From contig JAJTID010000052.1 of assembly GCA_021300155.1 (NCBI GenBank), positions 1-35,078 on the forward strand: a stretch of DNA of 35,078 nt, read 5' to 3'. The stretch is from Pirellula sp. Lineage in GTDB: Bacteria; Planctomycetota; Planctomycetia; Pirellulales; Pirellulaceae. Position 1 is the first letter of the stretch. Each line of letters opens with the position of its first letter. This document shows, one piece after another, positions 1 through 7,509 of the stretch. The notes under the pieces are model-generated. The model was not told the DNA's origin and did no database searches. It saw only the letters and a program-made list of their open reading frames with translations. The translations under genes and the position numbers were made by a program.

Positions 1-60
1 GCCGATAATGGCAATCACTACCAGCAGCTCCACTAGCGTAAAACCAAACGACTTTTTCAT
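1..60 (-). CDS. Prepilin-type N-terminal methylation domain protein (partial, 5' end only)
   Basis: Only the first 20 codons lie in the window. Read on the minus strand from the ATG at 58-60 they give MKKSFGFTLVELLVVIAIIG, the classic type IV prepilin signal: a short basic leader, the G|F cleavage site, the conserved Glu at +5 of the mature protein and a hydrophobic helix. In planctomycetes most such genes encode DUF1559 pseudopilins, which are secreted and found in large paralogous families. That assignment is inference, because the DUF1559 body is off the window. The frame stays open upstream through the 18-bp tandem repeat, so the true start could be any of the in-frame ATGs at 132, 114, 96, 78 or 60. 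Confidence 0.8.
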   Translation of the reverse strand, partial: MKKSFGFTLVELLVVIAIIG

Positions 61-148
61 ACAGTGCCTTGAAATCATACTGTGCCTAGAAATCATACTG
101 TGCCTTGAAATCATACTGTGCCTTGAAATCATACTGTGCCTAGAATCG
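61..148 (-). repeat. 18-bp tandem repeat, about 4.9 copies, directly 5' of the prepilin gene
   Basis: On the plus strand the unit is ACTGTGCCTTGAAATCAT, with copies at 61-78, 79-96, 97-114, 115-132 and a partial copy at 133-148. Differences are limited to one or two bases (CCTTG/CCTAG; the first copy begins ACAGTG). On the minus strand each unit reads ATGATTTCAAGGCACAGT. It therefore carries an ATG and, 6-9 bases before the next ATG, an AAGG or TAGG Shine-Dalgarno-like stretch. The period is a multiple of three and in phase with the prepilin ORF, so the repeat could be translated as MISRHS units. Confidence 0.9.
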
Positions 149-632
149 AAATAAGTGAAAACGAATGTAAGTATTCCATGGAGTCGTACGACTCTCGCCA
201 AACGGCGCATAGAGATCGGTCCCCAATGCTTTATGCTAACGGCACCAACGCTTTTTGTATTGGTTGAAAGACCTCAAGAATTCAACGTTTTGCGCACAAT
301 CGATGCTGCTCGTGCAGGGGTGGGAGGGACTAGCGATTGCTTCTCCCGTGTTTCGATCAATATTCAATTGAAAAATTCAATTTGCTATGCCAGTCCGTTT
401 TTACTTTTCATACTTTGAACGCGATTGCATGCACCGTCTACCATGCTGCCTACCATGCTGCTCGTCAGCGTGGAGCGATGGCCTGACAGTTCACGGTCCT
501 GACCAGGATCCTACGATCACAAGCAACGCAGTGATGGGGATATTCCCAAGAGTCACTACGTTTTGTTTCGCAACAAAGCCTAGTACAATCTCAAGATCCT
601 CCGCCGAATCGAAACGCCGTTACTTTCCTGCG
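149..632. other. Divergent intergenic region between the prepilin and peptidase genes
   Basis: About 480 bp with no convincing gene. Open frames run through it but lack homology-like composition, signal peptides or ribosome binding sites. A 12-bp tandem duplication (CTACCATGCTGC at 438-449 and 450-461) is present. Promoters for both flanking genes presumably lie here, but I cannot assign -35/-10 boxes with confidence. Confidence 0.5.
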
Positions 633-647
633 ATGATCCTGTACACC

Positions 648-3599
648 ATGAAGAGTCCTTGTCTGATTGTCCTCCTGCTAATCCTATCACTACTGCGCGA
701 CGTGCAGGCTACCGAAAAACCAATCGCCCCCAATCATCAATCGAGAACCATCAAAGGTTGGACGGTACTTGTCAACGATCAACTGATCCGAGATGACAAA
801 AATGCGTCAGAGCGGGCACTGGAGTTGCTGACGATCCAGCTTGACGAGATCACTCATGTGGTTCCTGCACCTGCAGTCGCCGAACTTCAGAAAGTACCAC
901 TCTGGTTCTCTCCCGAGTATTCAGGTGTTCAACCACGCGCCGAATACCACCCTGGTGCAGGCTGGTTGCGGGATAACAAACGAAATCCTGCCATGGAAAA
1001 AGCAGTCGAATTCACAAACATTGCGATCTTTGAGCAGGAGACAAAGCGGATGCCGAACTTCGCGCTCCACGAACTCGCGCACGCTTACCACGATCGCTTT
1101 CTTGCCAAAGGATTCGGCAACTCCAAGATCAAGGAAGCTTTCCAACAAGCCAAAGACAAAGGTCTGTACGATCAAGTGGAACAGAGATTTGGAGACGGTC
1201 GATCGGCAACCGTCAAAGCTTATGCCATGTCCAGTCCGATGGAGTACTTTGCCGAATGCACGGAAGCTTTCTTTTCGACAAATGATTTCTACCCGTTCAC
1301 TCGTGAGCAACTTCAAAGGCATGATCCAGCCGTATTCGCATTACTCCAAAGCCTATGGGGCGAACCCACTGTCACTTCCTCGAAGAAGCCTGAAGTGCAG
1401 ACGATGGATCCGACCAAGATCACGTTGGATCGTATCTATGCTTCGGAAGAGTTCCGAGGCGATCGAGTTCCCATGGTCAAATGGTTAGAAAAAGGGGCCT
1501 ACCTCACGCTTCGGTCTACCGACACCAAGCCAGAGTCGAGCGATATCGTACGCGTTGACTCAACCGGCAAACAAGAGACACTCGTGGCTGCCTCGCAATT
1601 GGTACCACTCAACGCGAAGGAACCCCTCAACATCCAAGGCTTCGAGTTCTCAAAAGACTTGGATGTTGTGTTGATCTATGCGAACTCCGTGAAGGTATGG
1701 CGGCAGAATACGCGTGGCGATTACTGGACCTTGCGCCGTTCGAGCGGCAAGCTTTCGAAAGTAGCTGCCGATGCGAAGCCATCCACGTTGATGTTTGCCA
1801 AACTATCACCCGATGGATCAAGAGTTGGTTACGTCCGCGAAAACAACTTGTTCGTGGAGCAAGTCGATGGAGGAAGTGTCACTGCACTCACGACAGATGG
1901 CTCCGCGGAAGTTATCAATGGTACGTTCGATTGGGTGTACGAAGAAGAGTTCGCTTGTCGCGATGGTTGGCGATGGAGCCCAGACGGAAAACAGATCGCA
2001 TACTGGCGACTGAACACGACCGAAGTAAAGAAGTTTACGCTTGTTGACTATACGACCGAGAACTATCCAGTCCTAAAGTCATTCGCTTATCCGAAGACCG
2101 GCGAACAGAATGCCGCTTGTCGAATCGGTGTTGTACCTACCTCCGGGGGTGCAACGAAATGGGTCGATATCCCAGGGGATACTCGAAAAGAATTTTACCT
2201 TCCACGCATGGAATGGGCCGGCAATCCTAAAGAACTTGTGATTCAACGCGTTAACCGACTGCAAAACACGGTCGATGTCTTGATGGCGGATGTCGCTGCA
2301 GGCACGGTTCGGACCATCTTGACCGAGCAAGAAGAAACGTGGGTGGATATTCAAGACGACGCGATGGACTGGTCTGAGTCCGGAAACGCCTTTACGTGGA
2401 TCAGCGAACGCGATGGATGGCGGCAACTCTACATCATTCCTCGAGATGGCACACCATCTGACAATACTAACCCCAAACGTGTTATCCAAGGTGACTTTGA
2501 CATTATCCAGATGTTGCATAGGAACCATCGCACCGGACGTAACTACTTCCTCGCTTCGCCTGAGAATGCGACGCAACAATATCTTTTCACTTCTAGCGAC
2601 GAGAACGGAGCACCAAAACGATTGACGCCACAGGACCAGCCTGGCAATCACGACTATGTTGTTTCGCCGGAAGGGGATTATGCTATCCATACGTACTCTG
2701 CATTCGGCAAGCCTCCCAAGGTAGAGGTCGTTTCATTGCCCGAGCACAAGGTCCTTCGTTCGCTCGCATCCAATGCAAACTTGAATGCGTCAGTCGACAA
2801 ACTGACCAAAGGGCCAGCAGAGTTCTTTCGAGTCCCGATCGGCGATGGAGTGGAACTCGATGGCTGGATGATGAAGCCTGCGAACTTTGACGAAAACAAG
2901 AAGTATCCTGTCGTATTTCATGTTTATGGCGAGCCAGCGAGTCAATCCGTTCGCGACCGATGGGGCGGCAACAATTATCTTTGGCATTTGATGCTAACCC
3001 AGCAGGGATACGTCGTCGTTTGTATCGACAATCGAGGTACGCCCTGTCCGCGTGGCAAAGCATGGCGAAAGGCAGCCTATCGCAAGGTAGGCACACTGGC
3101 ATCCCAAGATCAATCTGCAGCCGCCCGTGAATTGCTCAAGCGACCGTATCTCGATTCGAAGCGTGTCTCCGCGTGGGGGTGGAGCGGTGGGGGATCGATG
3201 ACGCTCAATTTGCTATTCCGCTATCCAGATCTTTACCACACTGGAATGGCTGTCGCTTCCGTACCCGACATGCGTCTTTACGATACGATTTATCAAGAGC
3301 GATACATGGGACTTCCTCAGGTCAACGGAGAAGACTATCGGAACGGTTCACCCATTACGCATGCTGCTGGACTGCAAGGCAATCTGCTTATCGTTCATGG
3401 GAGCGGTGACGACAACTGCCATTCTCAAGGGATGGAGAAGTTGACCGATCGGCTCATTGAGCTCAACAAACCGTTCACCCAGATGTCGTATCCGAATCGA
3501 AGCCATTCGGTCAACGAAGGCAAAAATACTAGTTTACATTTGTATGGATTGATGACCCGATTCCTAAACAACAACCTACCTGCAGGACCAACTCCATGA
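648..3599 (+). CDS. Secreted fusion: HExxH metallopeptidase domain + dipeptidyl peptidase IV (S9B) family
   Basis: The 983-residue product (from ATG 648) starts with a signal peptide (KSPCLIVLLLILSLL...VQA). Residues about 30-250 form a zinc-metallopeptidase-like domain: H141-E-L-A-H145 is followed by a probable third ligand, E203, in YFAECTEAFF. From about 290 onward it is a standard DPP IV-type protein. A beta-propeller carries the DWVYEEEF motif (E432-E434) that in this family binds the substrate N-terminus. The alpha/beta-hydrolase has nucleophile S846 in GWSGGGS, D921/D922 in GSGDDN and H953 in RSHS. The frame is unbroken between the halves. The open frame extends to 387, but upstream codons lack a signal peptide; ATG 633 is the other plausible start. 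Likely exported to degrade proteins or peptides; specificity is unknown. Confidence 0.85.
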   Translation: MKSPCLIVLLLILSLLRDVQATEKPIAPNHQSRTIKGWTVLVNDQLIRDDKNASERALELLTIQLDEITHVVPAPAVAELQKVPLWFSPEYSGVQPRAEYHPGAGWLRDNKRNPAMEKAVEFTNIAIFEQETKRMPNFALHELAHAYHDRFLAKGFGNSKIKEAFQQAKDKGLYDQVEQRFGDGRSATVKAYAMSSPMEYFAECTEAFFSTNDFYPFTREQLQRHDPAVFALLQSLWGEPTVTSSKKPEVQTMDPTKITLDRIYASEEFRGDRVPMVKWLEKGAYLTLRSTDTKPESSDIVRVDSTGKQETLVAASQLVPLNAKEPLNIQGFEFSKDLDVVLIYANSVKVWRQNTRGDYWTLRRSSGKLSKVAADAKPSTLMFAKLSPDGSRVGYVRENNLFVEQVDGGSVTALTTDGSAEVINGTFDWVYEEEFACRDGWRWSPDGKQIAYWRLNTTEVKKFTLVDYTTENYPVLKSFAYPKTGEQNAACRIGVVPTSGGATKWVDIPGDTRKEFYLPRMEWAGNPKELVIQRVNRLQNTVDVLMADVAAGTVRTILTEQEETWVDIQDDAMDWSESGNAFTWISERDGWRQLYIIPRDGTPSDNTNPKRVIQGDFDIIQMLHRNHRTGRNYFLASPENATQQYLFTSSDENGAPKRLTPQDQPGNHDYVVSPEGDYAIHTYSAFGKPPKVEVVSLPEHKVLRSLASNANLNASVDKLTKGPAEFFRVPIGDGVELDGWMMKPANFDENKKYPVVFHVYGEPASQSVRDRWGGNNYLWHLMLTQQGYVVVCIDNRGTPCPRGKAWRKAAYRKVGTLASQDQSAAARELLKRPYLDSKRVSAWGWSGGGSMTLNLLFRYPDLYHTGMAVASVPDMRLYDTIYQERYMGLPQVNGEDYRNGSPITHAAGLQGNLLIVHGSGDDNCHSQGMEKLTDRLIELNKPFTQMSYPNRSHSVNEGKNTSLHLYGLMTRFLNNNLPAGPTP

Positions 3600-3999
3600 G
3601 TTCGATACGAGCCGAGACAGGAGAGTGCGTAGTTACTTCATTTCATAAAATACCCTATTCTATTGCTAGCACTTTTCATGCTTCCTGAATAGCGAGGGGT
3701 GTGGGAAAACTCTCGTATCACAATTGCATTTGAATACTAGGTCGTTACAGTCAGCCTTGTGCAGCATGACCCGAGTGACGAGCGAGCGTTTATCTCCACG
3801 AATAGGCCAAAGTGAATGATACGCCGGAGGATGCGATTCAAAAAAATCGTTTCAACGTCGAGGATAATGCTCCGAAAATGAGGTTGAATATGGAAACGCC
3901 AAATTCAACGTATAGCTCGGTTTGACTCGCGTCGCTAAACGGATCGTTCTGCTACCTTATTAAATCGTTTGAACACTCAAAAACCTTCAAGGGCCGACA
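3600..3999. other. Intergenic region, no gene seen
   Basis: About 400 bp separate the peptidase fusion from the next secreted protein. I see no ORF with coding character, no RNA gene and no clear terminator. A weak 7-bp inverted repeat with a 13-nt loop (3883-3909) is present but is not convincing. Confidence 0.5.
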
Positions 4000-5124
4000 A
4001 TGAAAGTCTTCCTGTTTTTGGTGATTGGTATAATGGCCATCCCTCAAGTGAATGCGCAGGATCCTCCTAGCATTCCGTCGATGCCCAGGGTAAGTTCGCC
4101 GAGAACGGTGACGTTCCAAGGGAAACGTTTTCCCGTTGATGAGTATTTGCAAAACCCTATAGCTCTCGATTATGAGAGGGAGCAATGGGTGAAGCAGAGT
4201 GACCGGCACTCTCGGATTGCCCCTGCAGAACTGGACGCGCTTTCGGAAGCGGGGGTTGGCGTTGAATGGTATTCTGATCGAAATCCGGTTGAAATCGATG
4301 CGTTTGGAATCGAAGCTGTACCGCTCGTCCGTGATCGTTACGTCAAACAGTGGGCGAACCTCGCGGAGGAGATCCGCACCGACTTAAAGAACTGCCAATT
4401 TAGCGATAAAGAGTTTGTGCAGTTCTTGCTTCAGCTTCAGGAAAGAATTGCAACTGTTTGGAAAGGCGTTCGGCAAGTCGATCATCCAAAACGGTTGGCA
4501 GTTCATGCGGTTTTGACAAAGAGGTTTTCGAAAATCAGAAAACGTCAAGAGTGCTGGTTATTGATAACGCTCAAGCCGATCGATGATGATGATCGCGACG
4601 ATGTTTTCCTTCGACAACTACGAAATCGAATCAATCCAAAGCGTCGAGTGGTGAGTGAAAGTGCAAATATGGAGCGGTTGGCTCAAAAGGTATTTCCCCA
4701 TCCGGAAGCGGACGAGACAAAATTCGAGATCGAGAATCTTCAGCCCTTGAAGTCTGGTCGAAATTCGCCTGTAGCAAAACTAGCGGACGACAAACTCACC
4801 AACGTGGAAAGGTCTAAACTCTACGAGTACACGGTGGAAGATCTCACTGGGTTCTCAAAGCACCAATATGAAGGAACTTCAACCGAGATCATCGAGGATC
4901 CGTTGAGACGAATGTTGACACACAAGCTTGAGGAGAACATTATGGATCGAGTCTCGCAAGGCACTGTTGTTTCATTTGACGAACGCCATCGAATCCTCGG
5001 CGACTCAACCAGGCAGTTACGACAGTTTCACTCAGGTCCCATCGACATCAAATTTCGACTCGTGCCTTACAAATTCGGTGCAAATACGTACACCAAGGTT
5101 GTCGTCATAACCGACTTACATTGA
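4000..5124 (+). CDS. Secreted protein of unknown function
   Basis: The 374-residue product opens with a clear signal peptide (MKVFLFLVIGIMAIPQVNA, then QDPP). The ATG is preceded by AAGGG eight bases upstream, which supports this start. The mature part is highly charged, with no transmembrane segment after the leader, no cysteine pairs that suggest a fold and no catalytic motif I recognise. It stands alone: a 400-bp gap lies upstream and a convergent Uma2 gene downstream. It is probably a lineage-restricted planctomycete protein. I cannot suggest a function. Confidence 0.75.
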   Translation: MKVFLFLVIGIMAIPQVNAQDPPSIPSMPRVSSPRTVTFQGKRFPVDEYLQNPIALDYEREQWVKQSDRHSRIAPAELDALSEAGVGVEWYSDRNPVEIDAFGIEAVPLVRDRYVKQWANLAEEIRTDLKNCQFSDKEFVQFLLQLQERIATVWKGVRQVDHPKRLAVHAVLTKRFSKIRKRQECWLLITLKPIDDDDRDDVFLRQLRNRINPKRRVVSESANMERLAQKVFPHPEADETKFEIENLQPLKSGRNSPVAKLADDKLTNVERSKLYEYTVEDLTGFSKHQYEGTSTEIIEDPLRRMLTHKLEENIMDRVSQGTVVSFDERHRILGDSTRQLRQFHSGPIDIKFRLVPYKFGANTYTKVVVITDLH

Positions 5125-5211
5125 ATGATTGTTTCGTCAATGCAATGCGTCGATTTCACTATTTTCCAGGAAGAGTCGTGCGCGTGACGATTCCCCTATT
5201 CAATTCTTACC

Positions 5212-5871
5212 TCAGCTTAACCACTTTCGGATCGCTTCTAAATTTTTCTTTTCGTCAAAGAGAGCTGCTATCTCGATTGCGAAGCCTGGGATAGCCTGGC
5301 TCTCGACGATACCTGAATCCGATTTCTTCTTTAAAGCGAGTCCATTGGCTTCTTGGAGGTACTGTTCCAGTACGCAACGTTCCGTATCGATGATCCAGTA
5401 TTCGATGACTCCTTGCGCGGAGTAGTCGATGAACTTCGTGCCTCGGTCTCGCGATTCGGTCGATTCGGATAGCACCTCAACGATCATGTCGGGAACCGGG
5501 AACTGCAAAGCATCCAGATGGAGTTGCGATGATTTTTCCAGTCCAAAAAAGACGACATCAGGCTCGTAGTCGTTTCGTGGAAATGAGCATAAGCACTTTT
5601 CTGATTTCACGGTTCCAAGCCGATTCGCAATAACATAGAGATTCATCGCTTGAAAAATGCAGCCAGTAGCGATGACATGTCGATTTTTTGCGGGTGGTTG
5701 AAAAATCACTTCGCCATTAATGAATTCGACTTTCTGCTCGGGAGTCATTTCTCTATAGAAGCGGGTTCGGAGCTGCTGCTCCTTCGCGATCTGTAGTTGC
5801 AATTCTTCCACGATACGAGGCAGCAACGGCGAATGCCGAATCGGTTCCATCAGTTGATCCAACGTTGTCAT
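5212..5871 (-). CDS. Uma2 family (DUF820) endonuclease-like protein
   Basis: The 219-residue product shows the Uma2/DUF820 signature. GEVIFQPP lies near residue 53, an acidic EPDVVFF strand carries D105, DMIVEVLSES carries E132, and RDRGTKF carries K146, followed by the typical GVIEYWIID ending. D105, E132 and K146 would form a PD-(D/E)XK-type nuclease centre. The family is widespread in cyanobacteria and planctomycetes, often in many copies, and its biological role is largely unproven. The gene is convergent with the unknown secreted gene at 4000-5124 (87-bp gap) and divergent from the AlkD-like gene. The start ATG has no good Shine-Dalgarno sequence. Confidence 0.85.
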   Translation of the reverse strand: MTTLDQLMEPIRHSPLLPRIVEELQLQIAKEQQLRTRFYREMTPEQKVEFINGEVIFQPPAKNRHVIATGCIFQAMNLYVIANRLGTVKSEKCLCSFPRNDYEPDVVFFGLEKSSQLHLDALQFPVPDMIVEVLSESTESRDRGTKFIDYSAQGVIEYWIIDTERCVLEQYLQEANGLALKKKSDSGIVESQAIPGFAIEIAALFDEKKNLEAIRKWLS

Positions 5872-6015
5872 CTGGGCTCACTCGTCCGAGCATGGTAGTG
5901 TACATCAACATTATAGCTTCACAGGAGAGCAGAGGCTATCGTGTGAGGCGCGCTCCATGGAGAAAACTTGGTCGGAGCATATCCGAAGTTAACGAACCTT
6001 TTGTGGGGAGAAGGG

Positions 6016-6723
6016 ATGAAAGCTGCAGCGGCAAAGGATGAACTGAAGCGACTAGCCTCGAGCGAGGTCGCGAGCTCATCCGCGCGATACTTCAAATCGG
6101 GGCCTGGCGAGTATTCGGAGGGGGATATCTTTATCGGCGTACGAGTTCCGATGCTTCGCAAAGTGGCCCGCGAATTCAAGCAGCTTCCCATTGCAGAGAT
6201 CGAATTGTTGCTTCAGTCAACGATTCACGAAGAACGTTTACTGGCCTTGTTGATCGCAGTGCACAATGCGATGAAAGGGGATGATCTGTATCGCCAATCG
6301 GCATATGAACTTTATTGCAGGAATGTTCGTCACGTGAACAATTGGGATTTGGTGGACACTTCCGCACCGTTGATCGTCGGTGGATACCTCCACGATAAGT
6401 CTCGCCAACCGCTTGTGCAGTTTGCTAAATCTCCCAATCTCTGGGAACGGCGAATCGCCATTATTGCGACGCAATACTTCATTCGGCTCGGCGAGTTCGA
6501 AGATACCGTGAAGATTAGCAAAATTCTGTTATCCGATGGTGAAGATCTCATTCACAAGGCAACGGGATGGATGTTGCGAGAGGTTGGCAAACGGGATGAA
6601 TCGCTCCTCATTGCTTTTCTCGACGAGCATGGGGCCTGTATCCCACGCACGGCGCTACGTTACGCAATAGAGCATTTTCCCCTCGATGTTCGCAACGAGT
6701 ACTTGCGTAGCACACGTTCGTGA
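6016..6723 (+). CDS. DNA alkylation repair protein, AlkD-like DNA glycosylase
   Basis: The 235-residue product belongs to the AlkD family: HEAT-like helical repeats that remove positively charged alkylated bases such as N3-methyladenine and N7-methylguanine without base flipping. The diagnostic segment NNWDLVDTSAPLIVG carries W110 and D114, matching the spacing of the catalytic Trp/Asp pair in Bacillus cereus AlkD. R145/R146 in WERRIA and W185 in GWMLRE fit the other active-site positions. I chose the ATG at 6016 because GGGGAGAAGGG lies just upstream; an in-frame codon at 5968 would add 16 residues lacking family similarity. Length is normal for the family. It is monocistronic. Confidence 0.88.
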   Translation: MKAAAAKDELKRLASSEVASSSARYFKSGPGEYSEGDIFIGVRVPMLRKVAREFKQLPIAEIELLLQSTIHEERLLALLIAVHNAMKGDDLYRQSAYELYCRNVRHVNNWDLVDTSAPLIVGGYLHDKSRQPLVQFAKSPNLWERRIAIIATQYFIRLGEFEDTVKISKILLSDGEDLIHKATGWMLREVGKRDESLLIAFLDEHGACIPRTALRYAIEHFPLDVRNEYLRSTRS

Positions 6724-6761
6724 CAATTCATTCATCGAAGGTGTGGTAGAAGTGCGTAAAA

Positions 6762-6821
6762 TGGACGCAGAGACGCAAGAGTGGCAGTGACGCAGTGGAT
6801 CCACCGCATCTAACTGCCTAT
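6762..6821. repeat. Left copy of the GC-rich repeat flanking the GxxExxY gene
   Basis: This 60-bp stretch begins TGGACGCAGAGACGCA and ends CTGCCTAT. It aligns along its whole length, in the same orientation, with 7225-7282 on the other side of the GxxExxY gene, apart from a few substitutions and small gaps. It ends four bases before the gene's stop codon. The core motif is ACGCAGAGACGCA ... GTGACGCAG. Confidence 0.8.
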
Positions 6822-6825
6822 CTCC

Positions 6826-7209
6826 TCATAATCCGCCCACGACACGATGAAAGCCATCTTTCGCAAATCGTTCACCAAAGTTGATCACGATCCCCAACTT
6901 TAGGTTCATGAGCCGGAGATAGGTAAGAACCTGAGCCTCGAAAACTTCGTTGTACTTCGATGTCGCTTTGCATTCGATGATTACTAAATCACTGACCAAA
7001 AGATCGAGCCTCAGTGGTGTTGCTAAGATCTGACCTTTGTAGTGAATTGGGACATCGAGTTGACGCTTGATCTTCAAACCAGCTTGAATAAGCTCCCAGG
7101 CAATCGCTTCTTCGTAAACGCTTTCTAGCAGCCCAGGACCACCCAAGGTCCGGTGTACTTCAATTGCTGAGTTGAGGATAATTCTGCTGATGTCGTTTTC
7201 GTGCATCAT
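6826..7209 (-). CDS. GxxExxY family protein
   Basis: The 127-residue product carries the family's name-giving motif GLLESVY at residues 26-32, followed by a PD-(D/E)XK-like core: D69 in RLDLLV, then E79 and K81 in IIECKA. The last part (LTYLRLMNLKLGIVINFG) is also typical, and length is normal. The family resembles small restriction-type nucleases, but its role is not established. It is common in planctomycetes, Bacteroidetes and cyanobacteria. The gene is isolated and lies tightly between two related GC-rich repeats (6762-6821 and 7225-7312). Two adjacent ATG codons (7209, 7206) are possible starts. Confidence 0.88.
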   Translation of the reverse strand: MMHENDISRIILNSAIEVHRTLGGPGLLESVYEEAIAWELIQAGLKIKRQLDVPIHYKGQILATPLRLDLLVSDLVIIECKATSKYNEVFEAQVLTYLRLMNLKLGIVINFGERFAKDGFHRVVGGL

Positions 7210-7224
7210 TTACCTTTCAAGAAG

Positions 7225-7312
7225 TGGACGCAGAGACTCGGAGTCGCAGTGACGCAGAGGGCCCAGCGTTCTGATTGCCTATTTGCGTCATCGCGACTCA
7301 GCGCCTTTGCGT
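7225..7312. repeat. Right repeat of the GxxExxY unit, with an imperfect palindrome
   Basis: Positions 7225-7282 are a direct repeat of 6762-6821. In addition, 7228-7255 (ACGCAGAGACTCGG...) and 7285-7312 are inverted copies of each other, with 22 of 28 positions matching, so the segment can fold into a hairpin with a roughly 29-base loop. It sits 15 bp upstream of the GxxExxY start codon and could include its promoter or be a mobile palindromic element. No gene is seen between 7313 and 7509. Confidence 0.75.
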
Positions 7313-7509
7313 TAAATTGCTGCAACGCTGCCAAAACTCTCTCTTTTTAGAAAGTAGCGGTTCCTCGCCAAAGAATCACAATTACCATTACAATCGCATA
7401 CAACCGCAGTGCCGAGAATGGATTAAGCGACCAGTCATTTTCTCCGTGAGGCATCGCCGATTTTTCGGTCTCGATCAATTCAACCGTTCCCGTAATGCTA
7501 TTTTGACGA

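Noticed and set aside
155-418. 87-codon open frame on the plus strand
   Set aside because: Begins at a GTG with no ribosome binding site, lies in the divergent promoter region and has no coding-like or family features.
387-647. N-terminal extension of the peptidase fusion
   Set aside because: Would place 87 unrelated residues before a clear signal peptide; ATG 648 (or 633) fits better.
3883-3909. Inverted repeat GTTGAAT / ATTCAAC
   Set aside because: Only 7 bp with a 13-nt loop and no neighbouring signal; expected by chance.
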